Assembly (NCBI RefSeq): GCF_001713395.1
Contig: NZ_CP016450.1
Span: 2,232,001 to 2,296,000, forward strand
DNA from: Sinorhizobium sp. RAC02
Lineage (GTDB): Bacteria > Pseudomonadota > Alphaproteobacteria > Rhizobiales > Rhizobiaceae
DNA length: 64,000 nt
Direction: 5' to 3'
Shown: one piece after another, positions 45,836 to 54,836 of the stretch
Numbering within the stretch: the stretch's first letter is position 1
How the letters are laid out: the number at the start of each line of letters is the position of its first letter
Notes under the pieces: generated by a model
What the model was told of the DNA's origin: nothing
The model's database searches: none
The model's input: only the letters and a program-made list of their open reading frames with translations
Position numbers and translations under genes: made by a program

Positions 45836-47053
45836 TCAGAGCGTGAGCGCCTTGAGGTCCGTCGCCGGGTCTTCAAGGGCGGCGCGTTCCGGTGTGCGGC
45901 CCATCTCGATCAGCTTCTTGCCGACCACATAGGCCTTGGCGTCGTTGACGGCGTCCACCGCGATCAGGCGCCCCTCGCGGAAATACCAGACGGAGACGCT
46001 TCCCTCGCGCTGACCGACGCGGACGAACGTCTCGTCGAAGCCCATGCAGAAGCCGGCGATCTGGAGCTTGACGTCGTACTGGTCGGACCAGAACCACGGT
46101 TTCGGCTGATAGGGCGCATCGCCTCCGGCGATGACGACGGCTGCAGCCTCCGCCTGGTCGACGGCGTTCTGTACGGATTCGAGCCGGACGCGATTGCCCT
46201 CGAAAGGCAGCACGGCGCAGTCACCCATCGCGAAGATCGCAGGATCGGACGTGCGGGCATGGGTATCCACGACAATGCCGCCCGCAACCTCCAGGCCCGC
46301 ATCTCGCGCAAGGTCATCATTTGCCGTCACGCCGATGCCGGCGATCACCACGTCGACCGGCAACACGAACCCGTCCGTCAATTCCGCCCCGGTGACACGG
46401 CCGTTCTCGCCGAGAAGACGCACCAGCCCGGTCTTTTCACGCACGTCGACGTCGCGCGCCGTGTGGATCGCCTTGAGGATGGTTGCCGTTGCCGGAGAAG
46501 CCACGCGGGCGAGAATGCGGTCGGCCATCTCGATGACGGTGACATGCAACCCCCTGCCCCGTGCGACGGCGGCGGCTTCAAGGCCGATGTAACCGCCACC
46601 GATGACTAGCGCCCGGCGGCCCTCCTGCATTTCGAGGCCCAAGCGGTCGGCATCGCGATAGTCGCGTACCGTGAAGACGCCATCGAGGTCGCCGCCGATC
46701 CCGGCCGGCAGACGGCGGGGCGTGGCACCAGTGGCGAGCGCGAGATAGGTATAGTGAAGGGTCGAACCGTCGCTCAGCGTCACCGTCTTTGCGGCACGGT
46801 CAATGGACGTGACCTCGGTAGACAGGCGGATATCGACATGGTTGTCGGGATACCAGTTTTCCGGACGGAACATCAGCCGACTGAGATCGGCCTCGCCGAG
46901 CAGGTATTTCTTGGAAAGCGGCGGGCGTTGGTAGGGATGGCTCGCCTCCGCGGCGATGATGGTGATCGGCCGCTCGTCCTTGAGCGCGCGCAGCTTTGCA
47001 ACGAGGGCAAATGCGGCCTGACCGCCGCCCACTACAACCAGTCTTCCCGTCAC
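45836..47053 (-). CDS. FAD-dependent ferredoxin/rhodocoxin reductase-like oxidoreductase
   Basis: Pyridine-nucleotide-disulphide-type flavoprotein of 405 residues, close to putidaredoxin/rhodocoxin/BphA4-type reductases that pass electrons from NAD(P)H to a [2Fe-2S] ferredoxin. The FAD dinucleotide site is VVVGGGQAAFALVAKL, then RPPLSKKYLLG. The NAD(P)H site is ALVIGGGYIGLEAAAVARG, and the second FAD motif is IFAMGDCAVLP. The C-terminal WFWSDQYDVKLQIAG is typical of the reductase C domain. No ferredoxin or P450 partner is nearby. The start is GTG with a GGACGG ribosome site. It might serve a monooxygenase or ring-hydroxylating dioxygenase elsewhere. Confidence 0.9.
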   Translation of the reverse strand: MTGRLVVVGGGQAAFALVAKLRALKDERPITIIAAEASHPYQRPPLSKKYLLGEADLSRLMFRPENWYPDNHVDIRLSTEVTSIDRAAKTVTLSDGSTLHYTYLALATGATPRRLPAGIGGDLDGVFTVRDYRDADRLGLEMQEGRRALVIGGGYIGLEAAAVARGRGLHVTVIEMADRILARVASPATATILKAIHTARDVDVREKTGLVRLLGENGRVTGAELTDGFVLPVDVVIAGIGVTANDDLARDAGLEVAGGIVVDTHARTSDPAIFAMGDCAVLPFEGNRVRLESVQNAVDQAEAAAVVIAGGDAPYQPKPWFWSDQYDVKLQIAGFCMGFDETFVRVGQREGSVSVWYFREGRLIAVDAVNDAKAYVVGKKLIEMGRTPERAALEDPATDLKALTL

Positions 47054-47147
47054 GATATTTTCCGTCCCGTCTTTGTTTTACCCAGACGTACCGCGCGCCG
47101 GCGGGCGGCGTCAACTCATCGCCGCGCCGCCGGATTTTTCGTTTGCG

Positions 47148-47855
47148 TCAGGGCTTTGCCGGAATCTCGAGACCCTTCTGGGATGCCGGACGGGCGAGGC
47201 AGCGATCGAGCCAGGCCATGACGGCGGGGAAACTCGCATAGTCCAGGGCCTCGCGACCGCCATAGAAGACATCCGCGCCACGGATCCACGGGAAGGTCGT
47301 GATGTCGGCAATAGTGTATTCGTCGCCCATGATAAACTGGCGGTCCCTCAGGCGGTCTTCCAATATGGAAAGCAGGCGCTTCGACTCGTCCCGATAACGC
47401 TCGACCGGATAGGAATTGTTGGCGACCTTATCGGCGGCGAATTTGTGGAAATGCCCGAACTGGCCGAACATCGGGCCGACGCCGCTCATCTGGAACATCA
47501 CCCAGGCCAGTGTTTCATACCGCCCAGCCGGATCGGCCGGGATCAGCTTGCCGGTCTTGTCGGCGAGATAGACGAGGATCGCGCCCGATTCAAAAAGGCC
47601 GATCGGCTTGCCGTCCGGGCCGTTCGGATCGACGATTGCCGGAATGCGCCCGTTCGGGTTCAGCGAGATGAAGTCCGGTGATTTGACGCCCTCCGGCCCG
47701 AACTCGATCCGATGAGCCTCATAGGCAAGGCCGAGTTCTTCCAGCGCAATCGACACCTTCACGCCATTCGGCGTCGGCAGCGAATAGAGCTGGATGATGT
47801 CGGGATTCTTGGCTGGCCATTTCTTGGTGATGGGGAAGGACGACATATCTGCCAT
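47148..47855 (-). CDS. Glutathione S-transferase family protein
   Basis: Glutathione transferase of 235 residues. The thioredoxin-fold N-terminal domain includes LYSLPTPNGVKVSIALEEL, NPNGRIPAIVDPNG and ESGAILVYLADKTGKLIP (E-S turn for glutathione). The all-helical C-terminal domain has DEYTIADITTFPW. It looks like the YfcG/YghU (Nu-class) or Ure2p-type subgroup, often disulphide-bond reductases. AAGGAG 7 bases upstream fixes the ATG at 47855. It lies between the flavoprotein and hisG genes on the same strand, without tight coupling. Confidence 0.92.
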   Translation of the reverse strand: MADMSSFPITKKWPAKNPDIIQLYSLPTPNGVKVSIALEELGLAYEAHRIEFGPEGVKSPDFISLNPNGRIPAIVDPNGPDGKPIGLFESGAILVYLADKTGKLIPADPAGRYETLAWVMFQMSGVGPMFGQFGHFHKFAADKVANNSYPVERYRDESKRLLSILEDRLRDRQFIMGDEYTIADITTFPWIRGADVFYGGREALDYASFPAVMAWLDRCLARPASQKGLEIPAKP

Positions 47856-47950
47856 GGAGCACTCCTTGCGATGGGAGTTCATAGATAGGACAGCTTGTCG
47901 GAGGATGTCAGGGTGAGTTGAGAATTTTCCGGTCGTGAACGGCGCGCGCC

Positions 47951-48646
47951 TCAGAGCACGCCGCGCACAGCCTCGATGATCTCCGCCACCACCGCATTGC
48001 CTTCGTGCTCGGGCTTGCGGGCGCGTACGAGGCAGGCTTCGGATTTCAGGATCACGCCATCGGAGAGGATCTTCAGGTGATTGGCCACCAGCGTCGAGCC
48101 CGTCGAGGTGATGTCGACGATGATATCGGCCGAGCCGGATGCCGGCGCGCCTTCCGTGGCGCCGAGGCTTTCGACGATGCGGTAGAGCTGGATGCCGTGG
48201 TTGCCGGAGAAGAATTTCTGGGTCAGCCGCCAGTATTTCGTGGCGATGGTGAGACGGCGGCCGTGGCGGGCGCGGAAATCGGCGGCGACGTCGCCGAGAT
48301 CGGCCATCGTATCGACGTCGAGCCAGATTTCCGGCACGGCGACGACGACATCCGCATGGCCGAAGCCGAGGCGGGCGCAGAATTCGACGCGGGCATCGGC
48401 TTCCGCCAGCCCCTCGCGCACGAGATCCTCGCCCGTCACGCCGAAATCGACGGTGCCGTTGGCGATCTCGCGGGAGATTTCGGACGCGGACAGGAAGGCG
48501 ATCTCGATGTCGTCGCGGCCTTCGACCCGGCCGCGATAGGAGCGGTCATTGCCGACGGCGGTGACGGTGAAACCGGCGCGTGCGAGCACGGCGGAGGAAT
48601 CCTCCTTCATGCGCCCCTTGGACGGAAGGCCGATGGTGATGGTCAT
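47951..48646 (-). CDS. hisG: ATP phosphoribosyltransferase, short-form catalytic subunit
   Basis: First enzyme of histidine biosynthesis, condensing ATP and PRPP. At 231 residues it is the short form without the C-terminal regulatory domain, so it requires His[16 protein letters not shown] opens the protein, [12 protein letters not shown] lies in the first lobe, [14 protein letters not shown] in the second, and [13 protein letters not shown] contains the PRPP-binding loop. It follows hisZ with a 4-bp overlap, the last gene of hisS-hisZ-hisG. Confidence 0.96.
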   Translation of the reverse strand: MTITIGLPSKGRMKEDSSAVLARAGFTVTAVGNDRSYRGRVEGRDDIEIAFLSASEISREIANGTVDFGVTGEDLVREGLAEADARVEFCARLGFGHADVVVAVPEIWLDVDTMADLGDVAADFRARHGRRLTIATKYWRLTQKFFSGNHGIQLYRIVESLGATEGAPASGSADIIVDITSTGSTLVANHLKILSDGVILKSEACLVRARKPEHEGNAVVAEIIEAVRGVL

Positions 48647-49770
48647 GCGGCGGCTCCCTTCATGCTCGCGATACGGTCGAGCCAGAGCGAGAAGCCGACA
48701 GCAGGAATACGCTCCTTGGCGCCAAGCAGCGTCAGCAACCGGTCGAAACGACCGCCACCGGCAAGCACCAGGCCCTCGCCTTCGATCTCGAAGACCAGGC
48801 CGGTATAATAATCGAGCGGACGGCCGAAGGCGGCGCGGTACGTGATCGTTTCGGGATCGACGCCAACCTTGCGAAGCGCCGCAACGCGGCTCTCGAAACG
48901 CTCCAGAGCTTCGCCGAGCGAAAGACCCGCCTTGTCTGCGAAGGCGGCGAGCGCCTTCGATGCTTCGGCAAGGCTGAGTTCCAGCGCCAAAAATTCCTTG
49001 AGCAGCGCCAACGTGCGGCTGTCGAGCCGCGTGCTGGCAAGTTCCATTTTTTCGCGCAGGCGTTTGGCAATGTCGGCCGGGCTGCGGCTGGCATTGGTGG
49101 AATAGCCGGTCGCTTCCATGGTCTCGTCGATATGGGCGATGAGCGTCGCCTCGTCGTCGAGCTTGCCGAGAATGGCAAGGCGCTCGACCTCGGGGCCGAA
49201 GACGCCGGACGGTGCGGGATCGGAGAGGTCGGCCATCAGCTTCTGCAACTGCGCCTGGTTGCCGAAGGCGTGGACCAGCCGCTTCTGCCAGCCGGTCGGC
49301 AGGCCACAGGCCGCGACGACGGCCTCGAACACCGACTGGTCGCCGAGAACGATCGACAGCTTTATACCCGGCAGGCGGTTGGCGAGCACCGTCAGGGCAT
49401 CGCGCACGGCGCGTGCATCGGCCTGCGCGACATCCGGTTCGCCGAGGTCTTCGATACCGGCCTGGTAGAATTCGTTCGAGCCTTCGCGGCGCTGGCGAAA
49501 GACCTCACCGAGATAGGCGTAGCGCCGCGGCGTGCCGGTCGCCGTTTCGATGTGGCGCAGGCACACTGGAATGGTGAATTCAGGACGCAGGCACAGGCTC
49601 TTGCCGGTCTCGCTCTCCGTCATGAAGATGCGCCGGCGCAGGTCTTCGCCCGCCATGTCGAGGAAGGGTTCGGCCGGCTGGATGACCGGTGTATCGACGC
49701 GCTCCGTGCCGAGCTTTTCCAGATCGGCAATCAGATCGGGTGCGAAGGCGGGGAGGTTGACGAGGGGCAT
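48643..49770 (-). CDS. hisZ: HisZ, regulatory subunit of ATP phosphoribosyltransferase
   Basis: HisS-like protein of 375 residues that lacks tRNA-charging capacity and forms the allosteric, histidine-sensing partner of short-form HisG. The class II synthetase-type core is seen in [18 protein letters not shown] and [13 protein letters not shown], and [13 protein letters not shown] continues the active-site region; the anticodon domain is missing, as expected. The frame runs beyond 49770, but that ATG gives the family start MPLVNLPAF. It starts 1 bp before the hisS stop and overlaps hisG by 4 bp. The cluster is typical of Rhizobiales. Confidence 0.93.
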   Translation of the reverse strand: MPLVNLPAFAPDLIADLEKLGTERVDTPVIQPAEPFLDMAGEDLRRRIFMTESETGKSLCLRPEFTIPVCLRHIETATGTPRRYAYLGEVFRQRREGSNEFYQAGIEDLGEPDVAQADARAVRDALTVLANRLPGIKLSIVLGDQSVFEAVVAACGLPTGWQKRLVHAFGNQAQLQKLMADLSDPAPSGVFGPEVERLAILGKLDDEATLIAHIDETMEATGYSTNASRSPADIAKRLREKMELASTRLDSRTLALLKEFLALELSLAEASKALAAFADKAGLSLGEALERFESRVAALRKVGVDPETITYRAAFGRPLDYYTGLVFEIEGEGLVLAGGGRFDRLLTLLGAKERIPAVGFSLWLDRIASMKGAAA

Positions 49771-49771
49771 G

Positions 49772-51286
49772 TCAGCCAGCCCGCGCCCGGTCTTCGGCCT
49801 GCGCCGCAAGGATCTCGCGAACCTTTTCCACGAGATCGGCTTCCGGCACGGAGACCTGCGCGACACGCGCCTCGCGCCAGGACGTGTTGTCCTCGATCTC
49901 GCCGGAAAGCCGCTTGCCTTCGATCAGGTCCTTGATCTGCACGACGCCTTCGGCCCGCTCGTCGCCGCCCTGGATGATGGCGATCGGCGCATTGCGGCGG
50001 TCGGCATATTTGAGCTGGTTGCCGAACTTCTTCCAGTTGCCCTGGTACATTTCGGCGCGGATGCCGGCATTGCGCAGCGCCTGCGTGAAGCGCTGGTAGC
50101 GCCCCATGCTCTCGACGTCGCCATCCATGACGGTGACCAGCACCGGCGCGATCACCTCGTCCTGACCAAGCTTGCCGAGGTTCTTCAGCGCCGTCATCAG
50201 GCGCGAGACGCCGATGGAGAAACCGGTGGCGGGCACTGGCTGCCCCATGAAGCGCGACACGAGGCCGTCATAACGACCACCGCCGCCGACCGAGCCGAAG
50301 ACGACCTTTTCGCCCTTCTCGTTGGTCACGGCAAATTGCAGCTCCGCTTCGAAAACGGGGCCGGTGTAATATTCGAGGCCGCGCACGACGGAGGGGTCGA
50401 TCTTGACGCGATCCGAACCGTAGCCCGCCGATGTGACGAGATGGCCGATCTGGTTCAACTCCTCGACACCTTCCCCACCACGCGCACTGCCTTCGAGCAG
50501 CTTTGCGAGGTCGGCCGCGCTTTCAGCATAATCCTTGATGCCGACGAAGAAGAGAACCTTTTCGATCTGCTCCGCATCCAGCCCCGCGCCCTTGGTGAAG
50601 TCGCCGGATTCATCCTTGCGGCCTGCGCCAAGCAGGAGCTTCACGCCCTCGGGGCCGAACTTGTCGAGTTTGTCGATGGCGCGCAGCACGTTAAGGCGGG
50701 CACCCGCCTTGTCCTCGCCGCCGAGGCCGATCGCCTCCATGACCCCGTCGAGAACCTTGCGATTGTTGACGCGGATGACGTAGTCGCCGCGGGCAATGCC
50801 GAGCGCTTCCATCGTGTCGGCCATCATCATGCACATCTCTGCATCCGCCTGGACGCCAGCGGCACCGACGGTATCGGCATCGAACTGCATGAACTGGCGG
50901 AAGCGGCCCGGCCCGGGCTTCTCGTTGCGGAAGACATAGCCGGCGCGGTAGGTGCGGTAGGGCAGCTGGATTTCGTTGAAGTTTTCCGCGACATGGCGGG
51001 CAAGCGGCGCGGTCAGGTCGTAGCGCAGGCTCATCCACTGCTCGTCATCGTCCTGCAACGAGAAGACGCCCTCGTTCGGGCGATCGCTGTCCGGCAGGAA
51101 TTTTCCGAGCGCATCGGTATATTCGAAGAGCGGGGTTTCCACCGGATCGAAGCCGTAATGCTCGTAGACCGCGCGGATCTTTGCGATCATTTCGTTGACG
51201 GCGCGGATATCCGCGGCATCACGATCGACGAAGCCGCGCGGCAGGCGGGCTCTCAGCTTCTGCGGTTTTTTCTGCTTTTCGCTCAT
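49772..51286 (-). CDS. hisS: Histidyl-tRNA synthetase
   Basis: Class II aminoacyl-tRNA synthetase of 504 residues charging tRNA-His. [20 protein letters not shown] lies near the N-terminus, motif 2 appears in [16 protein letters not shown] and [20 protein letters not shown], and the histidine-binding [17 protein letters not shown] motif 3 ([11 protein letters not shown]) follows. The anticodon domain occupies the last 100 residues (VLVTVMDGD). It is first in the operon with hisZ and hisG, pairing histidine charging with control of its synthesis. Confidence 0.97.
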   Translation of the reverse strand: MSEKQKKPQKLRARLPRGFVDRDAADIRAVNEMIAKIRAVYEHYGFDPVETPLFEYTDALGKFLPDSDRPNEGVFSLQDDDEQWMSLRYDLTAPLARHVAENFNEIQLPYRTYRAGYVFRNEKPGPGRFRQFMQFDADTVGAAGVQADAEMCMMMADTMEALGIARGDYVIRVNNRKVLDGVMEAIGLGGEDKAGARLNVLRAIDKLDKFGPEGVKLLLGAGRKDESGDFTKGAGLDAEQIEKVLFFVGIKDYAESAADLAKLLEGSARGGEGVEELNQIGHLVTSAGYGSDRVKIDPSVVRGLEYYTGPVFEAELQFAVTNEKGEKVVFGSVGGGGRYDGLVSRFMGQPVPATGFSIGVSRLMTALKNLGKLGQDEVIAPVLVTVMDGDVESMGRYQRFTQALRNAGIRAEMYQGNWKKFGNQLKYADRRNAPIAIIQGGDERAEGVVQIKDLIEGKRLSGEIEDNTSWREARVAQVSVPEADLVEKVREILAAQAEDRARAG

Positions 51287-51368
51287 CGCGATACCCGAAA
51301 TTCCTGTATTTCCGTTGCGGTTTCCCTAGCGGATTGGGCGGGCAGCGGCAAGGCGCAAAAGCCGCATG

Positions 51369-52004
51369 TCAGGGCCGGCGCGACAGCTGATCCCAACTGT
51401 GCACGATGACGGCGGAGGCATGCGGCGCCTGCGCCACGGGAATAAGCGTCGAATGCGTATCGCCGCGGATGATGCCGCGCATCTCCGACTGGAAGGAGAG
51501 CCGCTTCATCTGCACATATCCCTCCGGTATCGACGTCATGGAGAGCGCCGTGCGTCCGTAGATGTCGATGCTGGCGACTTCACGCGCATAGAGGCTGGCG
51601 ACCAACCCCTGGTCTTCCAGGCAATCCCGATAGGAACCGGTAATATAGCGCCGGATGCTGGTGCCGACGACGGCGCGCATTTCCGGGCTTTCGCGATATT
51701 CCTGCTGGGAGCCGCCGAGATAGCGGATGTCAGGCCCCTCCCAGAGATTGCGGCTTTCCCGCGAGGCGAGGATCGAGGTCAAAAGCCGTCGCTCGGTCTG
51801 TGCATCAGCGCGGCGCAGGAAATCGACGATGGCGCCGGTCGCCCTCAGATCGGGCACCGCGATGCCGCGCTCCCAGCGCGAGACGGTGGTGGAGGAGAAG
51901 CCCAGCTTCCACGCGATATCGTCCTGCGTCAGCCCGACCTTGAGACGGTAGGCGCGCAACTGGTCGACAAGATCGTGACCAATGGTGACAACGAAACCGG
52001 CCAA
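51369..52004 (-). CDS. HTH (XRE-like) regulator with uncharacterised C-terminal domain
   Basis: Transcriptional regulator of 211 residues. A Cro/C1-type helix-turn-helix (about 15-65) reads LRAYRLKVGLTQDDIAWKLG and STTVSRWERGIAVP. After a helical linker, a C-terminal domain of about 110 residues (from GSQQEYRESPEMRAVVGTSI to the end) has no family I can name; it may bind a ligand. I prefer a TTG start at 52004 with AGGAG 6 bases before it, although the frame stays open to 52268. The gene faces the second PAS-like gene across 257 bp with repeats that could be its operators. Confidence 0.75.
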   Translation of the reverse strand: MAGFVVTIGHDLVDQLRAYRLKVGLTQDDIAWKLGFSSTTVSRWERGIAVPDLRATGAIVDFLRRADAQTERRLLTSILASRESRNLWEGPDIRYLGGSQQEYRESPEMRAVVGTSIRRYITGSYRDCLEDQGLVASLYAREVASIDIYGRTALSMTSIPEGYVQMKRLSFQSEMRGIIRGDTHSTLIPVAQAPHASAVIVHSWDQLSRRP

Positions 52005-52050
52005 ACTCAACTCCTGGGGGAAAAATTGAGAAAACACATCTTTCAGTGGA

Positions 52051-52125
52051 GTAAACGACCAGCCGCTCCGCTTTCGGCGTCGCTCGATGTCGGCTACCCT
52101 TAAGGATAGGTAAACGACCATCCTT
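52051..52125. promoter_or_regulatory. Direct and inverted repeats between HTH and PAS-like genes
   Basis: GTAAACGACCA occurs at 52051-52061 and again at 52110-52120, 59 bp apart. The second copy lies inside an inverted repeat AAGGAT...ATCCTT (52102-52107 and 52120-52125). The arrangement, in the gap between divergent genes, suggests binding sites for the HTH protein. Confidence 0.4.
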
Positions 52126-52261
52126 GCCATTTGGCAAGCGGCCTTGCGGGGCTTTTGCGCGCGTTTTCCGAACCGGCGACGGCCAGATGGGGCCGGGGGG
52201 CCTGGCCGTCGCCGGCCGCATATCCCTCCACCATCGGCTGAAAGCTCTGCGGACCGACCGA

Positions 52262-52702
52262 ATGGCATTGAAACCGATCATGATTCCCACGCCTCTCGCC
52301 TCGGTGGCCGAGTTCATGGGCATAGACCCTCGCGAACTGGAACACGCCTTCATCTGCGAGGAATGGAGTGCCGAACTCGCGACCGGCCTTGTGCGGCTCG
52401 GCCCACAGGCGGCCGCACTGCACGATATCCCGAGCGTCCGGTGCGGCGTCATGGACCTGATCCAGCGTTATGAGCCGACCGAACGGCAGAAGGTGTTGCT
52501 GGCGCTGGAAGAGGCGGCGACGATTGCCACCACCTTCAGCTTCGCCACGGCGATCCGTCCAGGCCCCGGCCTCTACCGGCCCGTCTTCTGCTTCGGCCGG
52601 TCCTACACGGAAGACGGCACGAGCGGCGCCATTCACGCCACCTTTGCCATCGCGCGCCGCTGTCTCGAGATGCCATCAGCAAGCCGCGGCCCGTTGAACT
52701 GA
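52262..52702 (+). CDS. Small PAS-like protein (paralogue B)
   Basis: Cytosolic protein of 146 residues, paralogous to the one at 42398. Shared features are the E-W-x4-L-x2-GL-x2-LG pattern (EEWSAELATGLVRLG), LIQRYEPTERQKVL (matching LIRCYEPLDRTRVL) and the PVFCFGRS segment (matching PVFCVGES). By eye about 30% of positions agree over the full length. The C-terminal half fits a PAS-like sensor fold. It faces an XRE-type regulator, with which it may form a sensor-regulator pair. The ATG at 52262 has only a weak ribosome site. Its function and ligand are unknown. Confidence 0.75.
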   Translation: MALKPIMIPTPLASVAEFMGIDPRELEHAFICEEWSAELATGLVRLGPQAAALHDIPSVRCGVMDLIQRYEPTERQKVLLALEEAATIATTFSFATAIRPGPGLYRPVFCFGRSYTEDGTSGAIHATFAIARRCLEMPSASRGPLN

Positions 52703-52741
52703 CCCTTTTCTTTTGCGCGGGCAGCGCCTATCTCTCCCCTC

Positions 52742-53065
52742 ATGAGACAGATCCTCTTCGTCTTCGCCATTCTGGGCGCCGTACTTTCCGGCTGGGTGCC
52801 GGCAATCGCGGCGACGCTCAGCGTTGCGCAGCCGGCCGGCATGCATGCCGTGCACCAGATGGCCACGGAGAAGGACGACAGCGAACACGGCAACACGTCC
52901 AAGCCCGCCGCGCATCCCGTTGCCTGTTCCGCCTGTTTCGCGATCGAGGCCTTCGGGCTTGCTCCGGTACGCCAGGCGCTAGACGCTTCAAGTCCTGCCT
53001 CGGCCGCCGTGCCGCAACTGATCGGCGTGGCGCTGCCGCCGCTCGATCCCCCTCCCCGGTCCTGA
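52742..53065 (+). CDS. Small secreted His/Cys-containing protein, possibly copper-binding
   Basis: Exported protein of 107 residues. A signal peptide ends near IAATLS (about residue 23). The mature part is His-rich (MHAVHQM, DSEHGN) and carries CSAC in VACSACFAIEAF, then a Pro/Ala-rich end (PPLDPPPRS). I recognise no named family; it resembles DUF2946-like small envelope proteins associated with copper operons. The DUF305 gene follows after 68 bp on the same strand, with a hairpin between, so the two may be co-transcribed. The metal role is inference from composition and neighbour. Confidence 0.7.
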   Translation: MRQILFVFAILGAVLSGWVPAIAATLSVAQPAGMHAVHQMATEKDDSEHGNTSKPAAHPVACSACFAIEAFGLAPVRQALDASSPASAAVPQLIGVALPPLDPPPRS

Positions 53066-53083
53066 CCAGTACGTGACGGAATG

Positions 53084-53102
53084 CCGGGCGTTTTGCGCCC
53101 GG
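53084..53102 (+). repeat. Intercistronic hairpin before DUF305 gene
   Basis: CCGGGCG / CGCCCGG with a 5-base loop forms a perfect 7-bp stem in the gap between the small secreted protein gene and the DUF305 gene. It is not followed by a T-run, so it probably stabilises mRNA or tunes the relative expression of the two genes. Confidence 0.4.
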
Positions 53103-53133
53103 TCCTCAATCCTGTTCAGAACTGGAAAATCCA

Positions 53134-53514
53134 ATGAACGCAAAGACCATGTTTCTCGGCGCAGCCCTGACGCTCGCCTTCGCCCTGCCCGCAATCGCCC
53201 AAGAAGCCGACCATTCCGGCCACCAGGGCATGACGATGGAAGCCCCGGCCGGCGACCAGAGCGCATCCACAAAGGCCTTCATCGACGCCAATGCGAAGAT
53301 GCACAAGGGCATGGAGATCGACTTTACCGGCAATGCCGACGTCGACTTCGTGCGCGGCATGATCGCCCATCACCAGGGCGCCATCGACATGGCGAAGGTC
53401 GAGCTGGAATACGGCAAGGATGAAGCCATCCGCACGCTTGCGCAGGAGGTCATCACCGCGCAGGAAGGCGAGATCAAGATGATGGAAGCTTGGCTCGCCA
53501 ACAACGCCAAGTAA
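53134..53514 (+). CDS. DUF305 (CopM-like) periplasmic protein
   Basis: Exported protein of 126 residues. A signal peptide ends near AIAQEA (residue 23). The mature N-terminus has a His/Met motif (DHSGHQGMTM). The DUF305 four-helix domain contains DVDFVRGMIAHHQGAIDMAK, the family's characteristic His-rich helix, and ITAQEGEIKMMEAWL. Some DUF305 members (CopM) bind copper in the periplasm. With the His/Cys protein upstream, a copper-handling function is plausible but not shown. A strong terminator follows. Confidence 0.88.
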   Translation: MNAKTMFLGAALTLAFALPAIAQEADHSGHQGMTMEAPAGDQSASTKAFIDANAKMHKGMEIDFTGNADVDFVRGMIAHHQGAIDMAKVELEYGKDEAIRTLAQEVITAQEGEIKMMEAWLANNAK

Positions 53515-53520
53515 AACAGG

Positions 53521-53551
53521 AAGGCCCGCCGGCAAACCGGCGGGCCTTTCC
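53521..53551 (+). terminator. Rho-independent terminator
   Basis: An 11-12-bp stem AAGGCCCGCCGG / CCGGCGGGCCTT with a small loop and a short T-run lies 7 bp past the DUF305 stop. Confidence 0.9.
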
Positions 53552-53588
53552 GTTCATCGTTTCGTTTCCACGCAGTTCGCCGCACGCT

Positions 53589-53608
53589 AAACCGCTTGGC
53601 GGTTTTTG
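53589..53608. terminator. Short hairpin, possible bidirectional terminator
   Basis: AAACCGC-TTG-GCGGTTT followed by TT forms a 7-bp stem with A and T flanks on both sides. It lies between the converging DUF305 and small hypothetical genes and could stop transcription from either side. Confidence 0.45.
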
Positions 53609-53619
53609 CTGAACTTGCG

Positions 53620-53835
53620 TTATTCGCCTGCCACGTGCCTCGCCGCCGAGGCCTCGACCAGCGAAGCCGCGATGACGCGCGCCATCAACAGGCTCGTTTC
53701 GCGAAGTTCGGTATTGCTGCCGCTGCGGGCGGACCGGATCAGGCGAAAACCTTCCCGGAGCATGATCTCCTGGGCCTTGCTGCAGGCCCAGCCTTCAAGA
53801 CGAGATTCGTCGGTCACAGATACGTTCGGCCCCAT
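53620..53835 (-). CDS. Small hypothetical protein
   Basis: A 71-residue soluble protein with no signal peptide, one Cys and no recognised domain. The composition is balanced, with an Arg-rich centre (REGFRLIRSARSGS) and a helical C-terminus (LMARVIAASLVEASAARHVAGE). The ATG at 53835 has GGGGGAC just upstream; the frame extends to 53856. It is isolated between DUF305 and tag. The good ribosome site and codon bias support a real gene, but the function is unknown. Confidence 0.6.
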   Translation of the reverse strand: MGPNVSVTDESRLEGWACSKAQEIMLREGFRLIRSARSGSNTELRETSLLMARVIAASLVEASAARHVAGE

Positions 53836-53992
53836 ATGTCCCCCATGCCAAATCATTCAGCATAAGCGGCACACCACGACTGCGCAGATGCGCGTCGACC
53901 CCAGAACTCTTGATGTATGAATTTGCCGCTGAAGTCTAAGCTACATGATTCGTTGTAAATTCAAACATGTATTTGTGACGGCTATACCGCAA

Positions 53993-54619
53993 TCAGGGCC
54001 GCGCGAGCCGTTTTCTCTTGTCCTCGACTTCCTCGCGGCAGAAACAGCCCTCTACATGGTCGTTGACGAGGCCCATGGCCTGCATGAAGGCATAGACGGT
54101 GGTGGGGCCGACAAAGGTCCAGCCGCGTTTCTTGAGGTCTTTCGACAACCTCACGGAGGTGGGCGTCGTCGGATTCGCGGCGATCGTCTCCCAATCCACC
54201 CTGGCCGGCCGCTCCTCCGGCGTCGGCTCGAAGCCCCAGAAATAGCGGGCGAGCGTGCCGAACTCTTCACGCAGCGCCTGCGCGCGGACTGCATTGTTGA
54301 TCGTCGAGACGATCTTGCCGCGATGGCGCACGATGCCGGTGTCGGCGAGACAACGGGCAATATCGTCATCGCCGAAGAGGGCCACCTTGTCGAAGTCGAA
54401 ACCGGCGAAGGCTGCGCGGAAACTCTCGCGTTTGCGCAGGATGGTGAGCCAGGACAGGCCTGACTGAAAGCCCTCCAGGCAGATCTTCTCGAAGAGGCGC
54501 TGGTCGCTGGTGACCGGCTGGCCCCATTCCTCGTCGTGGTAGCGGCGGTAATCGTCCAGATTGCCATGCCATGCACAGCGCACACGACCATCGTCGCCTT
54601 CCAAGAGCCCTTTTGCCAT
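53993..54619 (-). CDS. tag: DNA-3-methyladenine glycosylase I
   Basis: Base-excision repair enzyme of 208 residues removing 3-methyladenine. The family signature is visible: CAWHGNLDDYRRYHDEEWGQ at the N-terminus with a zinc-binding Cys/His, then LFEKICLEGFQSGLSW and NAVRAQALREEFGTLARYFW. The C-terminal CFCREE completes the zinc site. The gene is alone on the minus strand here, divergent from the L,D-transpeptidase gene across 217 bp. No Ada box or other adaptive-response site is recognised. Confidence 0.95.
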   Translation of the reverse strand: MAKGLLEGDDGRVRCAWHGNLDDYRRYHDEEWGQPVTSDQRLFEKICLEGFQSGLSWLTILRKRESFRAAFAGFDFDKVALFGDDDIARCLADTGIVRHRGKIVSTINNAVRAQALREEFGTLARYFWGFEPTPEERPARVDWETIAANPTTPTSVRLSKDLKKRGWTFVGPTTVYAFMQAMGLVNDHVEGCFCREEVEDKRKRLARP

Positions 54620-54836
54620 TGCCGTCTCCGTTTCCTATTTGTTCCGCTTTACCACTCGTCAACCACTTTTGGAAAGCGGGCAATAACCCTACTCAAAGCT
54701 TTATCGGCATCGTCCATATCGAATGAACGGCCGTTTACCTTTCGCTTCATCGTAGGGTGCAAGCATTCTCCCGAACCGGCGCCATCTCTTTTGTTTTTCG
54801 GCGCAGCCCGGTGACGATCAGTAGCGAGTACGTCCG

